From Lineus longissimus (taxonomy: Eukaryota; Nemertea; Pilidiophora; Heteronemertea; Lineidae), in contig NC_088316.1 in NCBI RefSeq assembly GCF_910592395.1, positions 8,372,001 to 8,436,000 of the forward strand: 64,000 bases of DNA, given 5' to 3'. This document shows positions 35,834 through 47,800 of this stretch, piece after piece (positions within the stretch are counted from its first letter, which is position 1; each line of letters starts with the position of its first letter). The notes beneath the pieces are model-generated. The model was not told the origin of the DNA and made no database searches. It saw nothing but the letters and a program-made list of their open reading frames with translations. The position numbers and the translations under genes were made by a program.

Positions 35834-36538
35834 TCGTAAACAAAAACCCACGGCAGATTAAAGTGTCAATTGTCGTCCCTTTCGGGAGGTGGCAAATCTT
35901 AGCCATCTCTCCAAACCTCATCTTCCTTGAGACAAATGGTGATGATTGAGATCCCGTCCAGACTAGGTGATTTAGACGTCTTCGCTTTTAGATCCCGAGT
36001 TATCTATTTGATAAATATCACGAAACTTGGGAAAGTAAGATAAGGAACTTGAGCATTTCCCCCAAAGGTCGAAGATCATCTTTTGCTCCGACATAGCTAT
36101 TTTTTCTTAGCTTCTGCGGGAACAGCCATGTTAACTACGTAAACGGTCCATATATCACGGACAGGAAACCGAACCCGGACTGTATTTGTCAAAAGAGACG
36201 GCCGTTTTTTTAGCCAGGACTGAACTATCCAACTGGGCATTTTTCTTCAGAACTGATAGGGCGTTCGGATTGCAATGATGAAAAGGTAGTGAAGCATTTC
36301 AACCATTGAATGCTTTCAGAGACAGGCAGCAGGCGACTAAGAGTCTTCACTCTTAGATCCCGAGTCATCTATTTGATACATAAGGAACTTGACCATTTCT
36401 CCCAAGGGTCGAAGATCATCTTTTGCTCTCCGACATAGCTATTTTTCTCAGCTTCTGCGGGAACACCCATGTACGTTAACGGTCCATGATATCACGGTCT
36501 ATATATCACGGACAAGAAACCGAACCCTGACTGTATTT

Positions 36539-36748
36539 GCCAAAGAGACTATCTATCCGTTCGGCGTTATCAAAGATGCCCCAATGAAAGAAACGTCAAT
36601 AAGGAAAAGCCCGCCATTTAAGACGATATTGCAGACAATATTGGAGAGCTATCAGTACTTTCGGGTCAAGGACTACAGGTCCTGCAATGAACAAATCTTA
36701 GCCAACTCGCCAAACCTTATCCACCTTAAGACAAATGGTGATGATTGA
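36539..36748 (+). other. Conserved open frame in the 587-bp repeat, copy at 36212-36748
   Basis: The frame reads KETIYPFGVIKDAPMKETSI, continues through QTILESYQYFRVKDYRSCNE and ends LKTNGDD before TGA. The same peptide with conservative and neutral changes is encoded at 37629-37841. A longer frame extends upstream to an ATG-type start near 36389. I do not recognise the peptide. It may be a duplicated exon or the coding relic of a mobile element. Confidence 0.4.
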
Positions 36749-37628
36749 GATCCCGTCCAGACTAGGGATCATCATGACTTCGTTCAAATGGCAATTTTTT
36801 ACCCAGGACTGAACTCACCAATCGACCAGTTTTCTTCAGAACTGATAAAGGGTGTTCGCAGTGCAACGATCAAAAGGTATTAAAGCATTTCAACCATTGA
36901 ATACTTTCAGAGACATGCAGCAGACGTCTTCGCTCTTAGATCCCGAGTTATCTATTTGATACATATCACAAAACTTCGGAAATTAAGATAAGGAACTTGA
37001 CGATTTCCTTCCACTAATAGGGTCGAAGATCATCTGTTGCTCTCCGACATAGCTGTTTTTTTCTTAGTCTATGCGGGAACACCCGTGTTAACTACCTGAA
37101 CGGACCCTATATCACGTACAAGAAACCGAACCCGGACTGTGTTTGCCAAAGAGACTATCTTTCCGTTCGGCGGTATCAAAGATACCCCAGTGAAAGAAAC
37201 GTCAATAAGGACAAGCCCGCCATTTCGGACGATATTGCAGACAATATTGGAGAGCTATCAGTACTTTCGGGTCAAGGGCCATTTTTTTTAGCCAAGACTG
37301 AACTATCCAACTGGCCATTTTTCTTCAGAACTGATAGGGCGTTCGGAGTGCAATGATCAAAAGGTAGTGAAGCATTTCAACCATTGAATGCTTTCAGAGA
37401 CATGCAGCAGGCGACTTAGACGTCTTCACTCTTAGATCCCGAGTTATCTATTTGATAAATATCACGAAACTTGGGAAAGTAAGATAAGAAACTTGAGCAT
37501 TTCCCCCAAGGGTCGAAGATCATCTTTTGCTCCGACATAGCTATTTTTCTTAGCTTCTGCGGGAACACCCATGTTAACTACGTAAACGGTCCATATATCA
37601 CGGACAGGAAACCGAACCCGGACTGTAT

Positions 37629-37841
37629 TTGTCAAAAGAGACTATCTTTCCGTTCGGCGGTATCAAAGATACCCCAGTGAAAGAAACGTCAATAAGGACA
37701 AGCCCGCCATTTCGGAAGATATTGCAGACTATATTGGAGAGCTATCAGTACTTTCGGGTCAAGAGCTACAGGGCCTGCAATGAACAAATCTTAGCCAACT
37801 CGCCAAATCATATCTACCTTGAGACAAATGGTGATGATTGA
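37629..37841 (+). other. Conserved open frame in the 587-bp repeat, copy at 37277-37841
   Basis: Seventy codons, KETIFPFGGIKDTPVKETSI through QTILESYQYFRVKSYRACNE to ETNGDD and TGA, aligned without gaps to the copy at 36539-36748. A third copy (about 38205-38428) has lost one base in the run at about 38250 (GATCCCCAG for GATACCCCAG), breaking its frame. Function unknown. Confidence 0.4.
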
Positions 37842-38660
37842 GATCCAGTCCAGACTAGGAATCATCAAGACCGTTGAAATGGCCATTTTTTAGCCAGGAC
37901 TGAACTATCCAACTGGGCATTTTTCTTCAGAACTGATAGGGCGTTCGGATTGCAATGATGAAAAGGTAGTGAAGCATTTCAACCATTGAATGCTTTCAGA
38001 GACATGCAGCAGGCGACTTAGACGTCTTCACTCTTAGATCCCGCGTTATCTATTTGATACATAAGGAACTTGACCATTTCCCCCAAGGGTCGAAGATCAT
38101 CTTTTGCTCCGACATAGCTATTTTTTCTTAGCTTCTGCGGGAACACCCATGTTAACTACGTAAACGGTCCATATATCACGGACAGGAAACCGAACCCTGA
38201 CTGTATTTGTCAAAAGAGACTATCTTTCCGTTCGGCGGTATCAAAGATCCCCAGTGAAAGAAACTTCAATAAAGACAAGCCCGCCATTTCGGACGATATT
38301 GCAGACTATATTGGAGAGCTATCAGTACTTTCGGGTCAAAAGCTACAGGTCCTGCAATGAACAAATCTTAGCCAACTCGCCAAACCTTATCTACCTTGAG
38401 ACAAATGGTGATGATTGAGATCCCGTCCAGACTAGGAATCATCAAGACCGTTGAAATGGCCATTTTTTTAGCCAGGACTGAACTATCCAACTGGCCATTT
38501 TTCTTCAGAACTGATAGGGCGTTTGGAGTGCAGCGATCAAAAGGTAGTAAAGCTCTTTAATCATGGAATACTTTCAGAGACATGCAACAGGACAAGCCCG
38601 CCATTTCAGACGATATTACCGACAATATTGGAGAGCTATCAATACGAGTACTTTCGGATC

Positions 38661-38770
38661 GAGAGCTACAGGGCCTGCAATGAACAGACTTCATGTGCGA
38701 TTTTTCCGGATGTACAGAATGGTATGGTAGCATTTCTTATAGTGATTCAAGTTTTCTGTACCACTTTGAT
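38661..38770 (+). repeat. Direct repeat, copy 1 (GAGCTACAGGGCCTGCAATG segment)
   Basis: Begins in the last 587-bp repeat with GAGCTACAGGGCCTGCAATG and continues into GGAATGGTATGG-like and TTCAAGTTTTCTGTA sequence. It matches 39136-39307, which has an extra stretch of about 75-85 bp in the middle. Confidence 0.75.
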
Positions 38771-39135
38771 ATGAAAAATGGTTTTCCCACAGCTGTTTCG
38801 GTGCTTCATGTGAATCTCAAATTAGGAGATAACTTCATCATTCTGGATCATTCTGGGTAGACATCAAGCATTGTTTAAACCTCGTTGGTAGTGAGGGACT
38901 GAAGAAGTGCCTCTCAGGCAACGCTTGCTCATTGAACGAACCGCAAGATTAGAATGGGCCGACCTAAAATGAGCGTATCTCAAATTCAGTGCTCAGATCC
39001 GCTCAGTTTGGTTTTGAACAGAGCGGAGATTGGATACGTTGAGGGCGGATATGCGGCAAAATACGTATGAGGTTAGGTGCTAAGTTGTCTTAACCTCCCA
39101 TTGTTGAATCATTTATCCGGATTTTTTTCGATATA

Positions 39136-39307
39136 AGAGCTACAGGGCCTGCAATGAACAGACTTCACGTGCTATATCTCTGCTTGGGCGGGGTAACAAA
39201 GCCATCACAGAATTGATGGTGGTCAAATATGGCCAAAGTACCTAATTTTTCAAGATGTATGGAATGGTATGGTAGCATTTCTTGCAGTGATTCAAGTTTT
39301 CTGTATC
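39136..39307 (+). repeat. Direct repeat, copy 2, with internal extra segment
   Basis: Matches 38661-38770 at both ends, with roughly 75-85 bp (about 39170-39247) present only here. Either an insertion here or a deletion in the first copy. Confidence 0.7.
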
Positions 39308-41487
39308 ATTGATAAATAAACATATCATGCTCAGGAACAAGACTCGTGTTCGCTTTTCTCGTGTCCTGTCAAATAATTTCGCCGCTCCTTCTCTATCAGT
39401 GAGATTGGTGACTTTATGCCGAGTCTCTGTTTTCATGAAGATCTCTTTTAGTTCCCTTCTGCTCTTCTCACAAAACTGACTGTTAAGTGTAGACTGTAGG
39501 GATTTGCAGCTAGTCTAAAGTGTCCACGAATTGTACGTAAAGTAGATGCATACACTGTTGCCAACAATTCCTGCAAACCTGCCTTTCAGTTACTCAAAGT
39601 TGGTTATACTCATCAACTGTTACAACTTGAGAATTTATAACGAAAATCAGCTACATTTTTTACTCGTCAAGAAAGGTTATATTTCCTCCATACCGAAAAC
39701 ATATGATTAGTCACCCTCGATTGAAGCATTGGATGATTTTGGAGAAGATATGATTTTGGATGATTTGGCAACCAAATGGCTCTAACCTCCTGTACTATCA
39801 CTACTATAACTTTAAAATGCGTGCACCTATATATAGCAAAGGTCTCGGGCATGGCACTTAGCACCGTGAGCACCAATTTAAACCGCGTGTGCTTGGTGTA
39901 TTCAATTCAATTTCATTGAGCAGTGTATTGAGATCTTCAAAATAGAAATAGGAAGAAAGTTAAATAACTATAATTTCAACTTTTGCGGTTAATGGTGCAC
40001 GGGCGAAACGCCCATGATGGCGGATTTGCGCGCTTGGGACTCCAGTTTACCTTAGGTATTCACAAAAATGTACTTTTGTACAGCAGCTCTTCCTACCCTG
40101 TTCTCATAGGCTGCATTAGTGTGGGCACATGTTCTTTTAATAGACAACAGAAATTATCATGACCTTGAAATGCACAGAGGCCCGAGTGCACTGGGCCTGA
40201 ACATTTGCTGTACATCCCAAAGGCTACTGTTGCGGCTCGAGCCTAGGGTTATGGAAGGGGGTTAAGATTGGGGGTATGGGGAAGGTTACTCAAAGGGTAG
40301 GTCATTTTCCAAAGAAATTGAGTTAATAATCGGCAAGGATTTTTTACCTAGGGTACTCAGGCAAAATAAAGGGGAATCCCAGAGTAACATTACTGTTTGA
40401 TGATGCCTTGTCTCTCCTGATAAGATTGGTCTACTACAAATCCAAATGGGAGTCATTCTATCTTTGAAACTGCTGTCCACAGTTGGTTTTTCCCTGCTGT
40501 AGATTTTAACAGCTGTCAATATGAGTAAGTATAATGAAATGAAACAATAGGCAGCATCAAATGGTCCTCTTTTAGAATTACTATTTACTATGTCTGATAG
40601 ACATCCATGACAGAGATATTTTTGAAGGCATTTTGATTTCGTTTCTCAAAAAACCCATTTTCAGTTCAAGGAACACTTTTTTAAATTATTTTAGTTTATG
40701 CTGTGTCAATATTTGTGCACGCCTTATTACATAGTCCGAGTGTCTCGGAATGTCCAGAGGGTTGCCCACTACATAGGAAGAATGAATAGAATTATAATTG
40801 ACCCATCAGTTTGGTATAGATTATACCAGGTAAATATCACAATTCAGGCCGGAGAAATCTGTCATTATCAATGTCATTATGAATCTTTATTCAATCTTAG
40901 GTTTGACTCAGTTGCTAGGTGTTCAAAGATATGTGATTGCCTACCAAGAAACATGATGTATTGTGGACAGTCTGTACTCAGATGTCAACAAAAGACAACT
41001 GGTATTTCCTGACACTAAGATGGATACTGCACACTGCTTTAAAGGAATGAGATGATCATAGCTCACTTCTAATTCACACAATGAAGACGAAGAATGTTGC
41101 ACTTCCACCACAACCTAGCTTTTAATTTTGCGAGATGCACTTGCACCACCTGTAGTGAGGTTATAACATTATTTTCTAATTGTTATCATCCTGTTTCAGT
41201 GAATAAGATAATGCACAAGTTCGATTTGATTCAGCACCAAATGGGTTACCATCGTACGCAAAGGTGGGTAGATCAGACAATGTTTGCGAAATTTCAATCC
41301 ATGAAGAAGTGAATGCCAAGACCCCCTCAGAGAGACCAAATCATTCGAAAATGATAGCCAAATTTTTGCTCACAGCTCCCATTTGGTGTGGTGTTTTCCA
41401 TTCCTCTAAGCCTCAATGAGGGTGGCTGTGGTTGACTGGCATCCGCCACTCACGATGTTCTGCTGACGTCATGGATTCAATCTGGTT
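39308..41487. other. Unique stretch with no gene I can support
   Basis: Contains several short open frames on both strands (for example 40698-41012, 104 codons) without recognised motifs. A short ATTCA-type simple repeat lies near 39899-39914. No transposon ends or RNA genes seen. Confidence 0.4.
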
Positions 41488-41766
41488 GTGTCCTCTGGCA
41501 TTCTCTGTTGGCCATCTTCCTTCACTTTCGGTTCCACAAAAAGGCTACCTGAACTGGCTGGGATACCGGTGTGCACAGAAAGAGACAGTGCCATAAAAGT
41601 GGTGCAAAGCCAGGTTAAAAAGTTGGATGATGACATTAGGGAAAAGAAAGAGTGTATTCGTGATTTGACTGCTGAGTTATGTTATCTTGTTTCTACAACA
41701 AAAGCCAGCCTTGAGGAGCAGTGTAGACCTATACAGTGCAATTCTGAACGAACGTTTATATCATAG
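41488..41766 (+). CDS. Unrecognised open frame with a coiled-coil-like segment (possible exon)
   Basis: The frame runs for 92 codons. From about residue 30 it reads like a heptad-patterned, charged helix: IKVVQSQVKKLDDDIREKKE followed by CIRDLTAELCYL. No catalytic or zinc motif is visible and I do not recognise the family. The first 20-25 residues look less protein-like, so the real coding part may begin after an intron boundary. Another protein-like frame follows about 140 bp downstream and could belong to the same gene, but I could not match donor and acceptor phases. Low confidence as a gene; it may be a gene relic. Confidence 0.3.
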   Translation: MSSGILCWPSSFTFGSTKRLPELAGIPVCTERDSAIKVVQSQVKKLDDDIREKKECIRDLTAELCYLVSTTKASLEEQCRPIQCNSERTFIS

Positions 41767-41905
41767 CGACATTTTTCATCTCTTGGGACACCCAATGGGT
41801 TGTTGGGGGAAAATGGAAACAACCGGTAATAAGCATCAAATATATTAGGCCTTCCGTTCTTTGGCACTCAGTGTATGTGCTAATTTTGTTTGGTTTCACA
41901 TTCAG

Positions 41906-42112
41906 ATCGAATGGAAGGAAAGACTGGTAGCTGAATTCGTCCGTTTTCTACCAAACGACTCGAGATACTACCTGAGTAACACAACCATGACAAAACGGGT
42001 TGACGAAACATGCAGGCATTGGAACCAATTCATGGACCTGAGTTTTGTTAAAAAAGCAGAGAAGGGAGCCATTCAAGTGTTATTCCAATCTATCGAGACC
42101 CAGGCAGAGTAA
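41906..42112 (+). CDS. Unrecognised exon-like frame (C-terminal exon candidate)
   Basis: Open in phase 0 directly after a good splice acceptor (pyrimidine-rich sequence ending TTTCACATTCAG at 41905). It encodes IEWKERLVAEFVRFLPNDSR, then a segment with TTMTKRVDETCRHWNQF, and ends at a stop after 68 codons. Composition, acceptor and clear stop suggest a real terminal exon. I do not recognise the domain. It could pair with the coiled-coil-like frame at 41488-41766. Whether the gene is live cannot be told from this window. Confidence 0.35.
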   Translation: MEWKERLVAEFVRFLPNDSRYYLSNTTMTKRVDETCRHWNQFMDLSFVKKAEKGAIQVLFQSIETQAE

Positions 42113-42237
42113 CGGGACGGGTAAAGGAAGCAAATGTAGTCCAGTGTGTCAAATACATGTATCATAATGGTACAATATCCGAAAATACACTTCATTGGGA
42201 CAGGCAGATCTCAGTTTCGAATGTAGTGGTGATGAGC

Positions 42238-42402
42238 TCATGACATATCAGAAACTTTTGTTCATCAGTTGAAAAGTATTTGTAAAGATCTTCAGGGTAG
42301 TGAAGTCCCAGGTGTTTCTGGCTTCTACCGGAATCTCCAAGACACTCCTGAAGATAGCATCAGCTATTCAGAGATAGATGAGAAGTTACAGGTCAATGGG
42401 TA
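42238..42402 (+). other. Short coding-like open frame
   Basis: Opens after a stop and reads DISETFVHQLKSICKDLQGS then EVPGVSGFYRNLQDTPEDSI before a stop at about 42402. It looks protein-like, but is too short to identify. It could be another exon relic near 41488-42112. Confidence 0.25.
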
Positions 42403-44832
42403 ATATTTGAATAGGCTGAAGAAGGATATCTGTTGGGGCAGATGGCACACATCTGTTCTATTGTCTTTTCTAAATTATAGCTGCATGTTTTTTGTCCATT
42501 GAGAAAAAGGAGTTCATGATTATCCACTGTGGTCAGGTTTATTCTTGAACTTCTTCCGGGTGACTGAAAGTGGATAGCCACTGCTTGTGGCGAGCTCAGC
42601 AATGCAGCTACCTATCCATCGAGTTATGGCAATGTGCGAAAAGATGACCTGTGAAACCTTGAGAGAAGTTAAGGCGTGATGTAGTGACTAAATAAATTGG
42701 ATCATTCCATTTGAGGCAACAACACGTACCTACACTTGGTATTTACTCGGAGCGCTGTTATACTCTTCATCTGAAAAATAACATCTGTCCTCAGCTCCAC
42801 CAGGCTATTTTGAAGCCCTTACACTATCTTGATCTGTGTTGGCTCAAAGAGGATGATATTGATGTTGTTGTGAATGATTTGGTGAAGAGTAGGTCCAGAG
42901 ACAGATATCACATCAATCCAAATGTGAAAGATGACATGTGTGTACGTGTCGTTTAGCCACTGAGGGTGTATGTCTATTCTGATTGAAGAAACCTGTGAGA
43001 ACAGACGAATGTCACCAAAAATGAGAAAGGCACAGCATGATGTCTGGTAGCCTTTGCATTCCTGTTAAACGTGAACGGAAAAAGTGCTATATCCCCTTAA
43101 TGCATGGCTGGATCATTGCCAAATTTTTATTATAGGTACATCTAATAAAGATACAGAACACGTCACACGGATTTTTCATTTGACTTTTTTCAAGGGTCGC
43201 AGAAGGCAATGCGCACTGACGGTTTTACATTAGTATAACGTGACGTGCCGCGACGTCTTAGTAAACGGCCCAGTGACTATAAATGCACTGATCAAGACGA
43301 ACATGCCATCTGGTGTCATTCTGATACACTAGAATGCAAAATAAACATGTCTGCCTTCAGTGAAATGGGGAAATCTCAGAAATTTATGTGTTTTTCAACA
43401 TTCTTGAAGTAGAAGTAATTAATGACTTTGAATTCTTCTTCCACACTCTAATGTCGTGATTGATTTCTAGGTTGAAGAGGTAAAAAAAGGTGCTGAAAGG
43501 GTCGTACCATTCACGTTTCAAGCATATAATTTCAGACAAAAGCATATCTAAAAACATCGGTCTAAATTGGACCACGTATTCACCAATCCTACTCCATCTG
43601 CCACAATCGACTTGGTTGATATAATAGACAATTACTAGTCAGATCATAAAATAGTTTATTCTGCTTTGTCATATCTGTAGTTGCATCAATTCAATTCAAT
43701 TCACTTTCCATGTCATCCATCTATCGTTCACAAGAGGTGAGCACAATGGCCCTAGCCATTTTATTTAGAACTACATGTAATGGCAAAAGGTGTGAGCAGT
43801 TAAAGGTGGATTGGAATATCCTGGTAATGACCCCAATTTCTATAGAATGTGCAATGATAGCCCTGCATCAGGTTTTAACGGCACTGCCATGGTCAATAGC
43901 CACTGGTGTATAATGCAGGAAAGTGATATTTTTGTTGTACAAGGATTCATATTTAAAAGATTTACATTGATTTATCAAGTTTTGAATGCTCAATTTTATG
44001 TCCACGTCTTCTTAATGTCATTCATACAAATTATCAATGATAAATATTTTATCTGCTTAATGAGGAATTAATTTATACTTTTTCAATTATCATCAGTGTT
44101 AACCTTAAAATTAGATGTTTTTCTGAATAGTCTTTCTTGTACATGTACATGCCTGACACTAGTGTGATGTTGCAATGAAAACCAGCAGAGGTTTCAACTT
44201 CACAGCTGCTAAGACTGCCATGATCAAGCGACATTTCTTTCCAGATGTTATCAGCAGAATCCATATGATCATCCTGCATCCATGTCAGAATTGCGGGAAC
44301 TTTGGAAATGCCTCCTATAATGAGCATTTTTAGGACATTTGCCACCTGAACATCTGCCCACTATTTATTTGCCCCTGACACCCCCAAAACGATATCACTG
44401 TGTCTGATATAGATCCTTCAGGGGGGGGGGGCGAATGAAGTAGGCGAGATGCATTACCGGCCTCCTCCAGATACAGTAGCAGATTCGTATCTTGAATCTG
44501 AGGGACAGGATGTCCTGACAACCAGTTTGTTAATTTGGTCAATCCTTGCTTTTCTGGTAGCATCCAGGAAATTGGGGAACAAGACACATCATATTCTAAG
44601 CAGTGTGACGTCATGGGCACTTGATCGAATAACTATTCTCAGATCGACGCAGATCGATCATCAACAGCGGGGAGTGCCCAAAAGTGGCCATGCTACGTAA
44701 CGGAGAGCAGGCGAAGAGGTTGACTAGTAATGGGATCGACGTCAGTACCAGTTTTGTTGCGGGTGCGGTTGGTTAAAGAAGTCTTCTCGTTGTTACAGTC
44801 TCTTAACGGGGTGTTTAAAAAACAAGACCAGA
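42403..44832. other. Mostly non-coding unique stretch
   Basis: No recognised gene. Open frames up to 96 codons (for example 42711-42956, and 44073-44345 on the minus strand) lack motifs. A short ATTCA-type simple repeat is at 43685-43704 and an 11-base G run at 44421-44431. Confidence 0.4.
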
Positions 44833-44883
44833 GACCTAAGACCTAAGACCTCTGAAAATCTCTAAAACAAAGACCTAAGACCT
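44830..44883 (-). repeat. Short TTAGGTC-like tandem repeats at the edge of array 2
   Basis: AGACCTAAGACCTAAGACCT followed, after about 20 bp, by AGACCTAAGACCTAA: seven-base units GACCTAA in groups of three and two. On the minus strand this reads TTAGGTC. It resembles a degenerate telomere-type or array-edge repeat and directly abuts the first degenerate satellite monomer. Confidence 0.45.
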
Positions 44884-47800
44884 AAAAAAGGAAGACTCCA
44901 TTAGGTAAAAAAAGAAGACATTAACGGCATTAAACTATTTCCTTCAAATTTCATAGGCATTTTGTAGCAATCAATACCCATCTCTCCTGTGAATATCGAA
45001 GAAATCAATTCAACCGTTACTTGCATAGAGGGCGTGACGGAAAAATTATGAGGTAAAAAAGGAAGACCCCATCTCAGGTAAAAAAGGAAGACCTTTGAAA
45101 AAAATCATAGTAGGCATTGAACTATTTCCTTCCAATTTCATAGGCATGTTCTACTAATCAATACCCAACTCTCCTGTGAAAATCAAAGAATCAATCCAAC
45201 CGTTACTTGCATAGAGGGCGTGATGGAAAAATTAGGAGGTAAAAAAGGAAGACCCCATCTCAGGTAAAAAAGGAAGACCTTTGAAAAAAATCATAGTAGG
45301 CATTGAACTATTTCCTTCCAATTTCATAGGCATGTTCTACTAATCAATACCCAACTCTCCTGTGAAAATCAAAGAATCGATCTAACCGTTACTTGCCTAG
45401 AGGACGTGACGGAACAATTCTGAGGTAAAAAAGGAAGACCTTTGAAAAAAATCATAGCAGGCATTGAACTATTTCCTTCAAATTTCATTAACTTGTCGTA
45501 CTAATCAATACCGAACACTCCTAAGAAAATCAAAGAAATCGATCAAACCGTTACTTGCCTACAGGGCGTGACGGAAAAAATTTGAGGTAAAAAAGGAAGA
45601 CCCATCAGGTAAAAAAGGAAGACCCTTGCAAAAAATCGTAGAAGGCATTGAACAATTTCCTTCAAATTTCATAGGCATTTTGTCAGATCAATACCCAACT
45701 CTCCTGTGAAAATCAAAGAAATCTATCCAACCATTACTTGCATACAGGGCGTGACGGAAAAATTATGAGGTAAAAAAGTAAGAACCCATCAGGTAAAAAG
45801 GAAGACCCTCGTAAAAATTCATAGAAGGCATTGAACAATTTCCTTCAAATTTCATTAACTTGTTGTACTAATCAATACCGAACACTCCTGAGAAAATCAA
45901 AGAAATCGATCAAACCGTTACTTGCCTACAGGGCGTGACGGAAAAATTATGAGGTAAAAAAGGAAGACCCCATCAGGTAATAAGGAAGACCCCATCAGAT
46001 AAAAAGGAAGACCCTCGTAAAAATTCATAGAAGGCATTGAACTATTTCCTTCAAATTTCATAGGCATTTGTTGTACTAATCAATACCCAACTCTCCTGAG
46101 AAAATCAAAGAAATCGATCTAACCGTTAATTGCCTAGAGGGCGTGACGGAACAATTCTGAAGTAAAAATGTAAGACCCCATCAGGTAAAATAGGAAGACC
46201 CTTGCAAAAAATCATAGAAGGCATTGAACTATTTCCTTCAAATTTCATAGGCATTTGTTGTACTAATCAATACCCAACTCTCCTGAGAAAATCAAAGAAA
46301 TCGATCGAACCATTACTTGCTTACAGGGCGTGACGGAAAAATTTTGAGGTAAAAAGGAAGACCCCATCAGGTAAAAAAGGAAGACCTTTGAAAAAAATCA
46401 TAGAAGGCATTGAAATATTTCCTTCAAATTTAATAGACATGTTCTAGTAATCAATATCCAACTCTCCTGAGAAAATCAAAGAAATTGATCCAACCATTAC
46501 TTGCCTACAGGGCGTGACGGAAAAATTCTGAGGTAAAAAGGAAGACCCCATCAGGTAAAAAAGGAAGACCCTTGCAAAAAATCGTAGAAGGCATTGAACT
46601 ATTTCCTTCAAATTTCATAGGCATGTTGTCAGATCAATACCCAACTCTCCTGTGAAAATCAAAGAAATCTATCCAACCACTACTTGCATACAGGGCGTGA
46701 CGGAAAAATTATGAGGTAAAAAAGTAAGACCCCATCGGGTAAAAAGGAAGACCCTCGTAAAAATTCATAGAAGGCATTCAACAATTTCCTTCAAATTTCA
46801 TCGGCATTTGTTGTACTAATCAATACCCAACTCTCCTGAGAAAATCAAAGAAATCGATCTAACCGTTAATTGCCTAGAAGGCGTGACGGAACAATTCTGA
46901 AGTAAAAAAGTAAGACCCCATCAGGTAAAATAGGAAGACCCTTGCAAAAAACCATAGAAGGCATTGAACTATTTCCTTCAAATTTCATAGGCATTTGTTG
47001 TACTAATCAATACCCAACTCTCCTGAATCGATCTAACCGTTAATTGCCTAGAGGGCGTGACGGAACAATTCTGAAGTAAAAAGTAAGACCCCATCAGGTA
47101 AAATAGGAAGACCCTTGCAAAAAATCATAGAAGGCATTGAACTATTTCCTTCAAATTTCATAGGCATTTGTTGTACTAATCAATACCCAACTCTCCTGAG
47201 AAAATCAAAGAAATTGATCCAACCATTACTTGCCTACAGGGCGTGACGGAAAAATTCTGAGGTAAAAAAGGAAGACCCCCATCAGGTAAAAAAGGAAGAC
47301 CTTTGAAAAAAATCATAGCAGGCATTGAACTATTTCCTTCAAATTTCATAGGCATGTTGTCAGATCAATACCCAACTCTCCTGTGAAAATCAAAGAAATC
47401 TATCCAACCACTACTTGCATACAGGGCGTGACGGAAAAATTATGAGGTAAAAAAGTAAGACCCCATCAGGTAAAAAAGGAAGACCCCATCAGGTAAAAAA
47501 GGAAGACCTTTGAAAAAAATCATAGCAGGCATTGAACTATTTCCTTCAAATTTCATTAACTTGTTGTACTAATCAATACCGAACACTCCTGAGAAAATCA
47601 AAGAAATCGATCAAACCGTTACTTGCCTACAGGGCGTGACGGAAAAAATTTGAGGTAAAAAAGGAAGACCCCATCAGGTAAAAAAGGAAGACCCTTGCAA
47701 AAAATCGTAGAAGGCATTGAACTATTTCCTTCAAATTTCATAGGCATGTTGTCAGATCAATACCCAACTCTCCTGTGAAAATCAAAGAAATCTATCCAAC

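Larger units (their letters stand above)
35834..38690 (+). repeat. Tandem family of about 587-bp repeats, five to six partly deleted copies
   Basis: A unit best seen at 37842-38428 (587 bp) recurs through the region: a tail at 35834-35950, then copies at about 35951-36211 (3-prime deleted), 36212-36748, 36749-37276 (3-prime deleted), 37277-37841, 37842-38428, and a final internally deleted copy at about 38429-38690. Marks in each full copy are CTTAGATCCCGAGTTATCTA, a GGGTCGAAGATCATCTTTTG segment, CTATCTTTCCGTTCGGCGGT and, before the unit boundary, ACAAATGGTGATGATTGA. The last third carries an open frame of about 70 codons that is kept in at least two copies. Confidence 0.85.

Noticed and set aside
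44421-44431. Run of eleven G as a possible G-quadruplex
   Set aside because: A single homopolymer without further G tracts nearby; more likely slippage.
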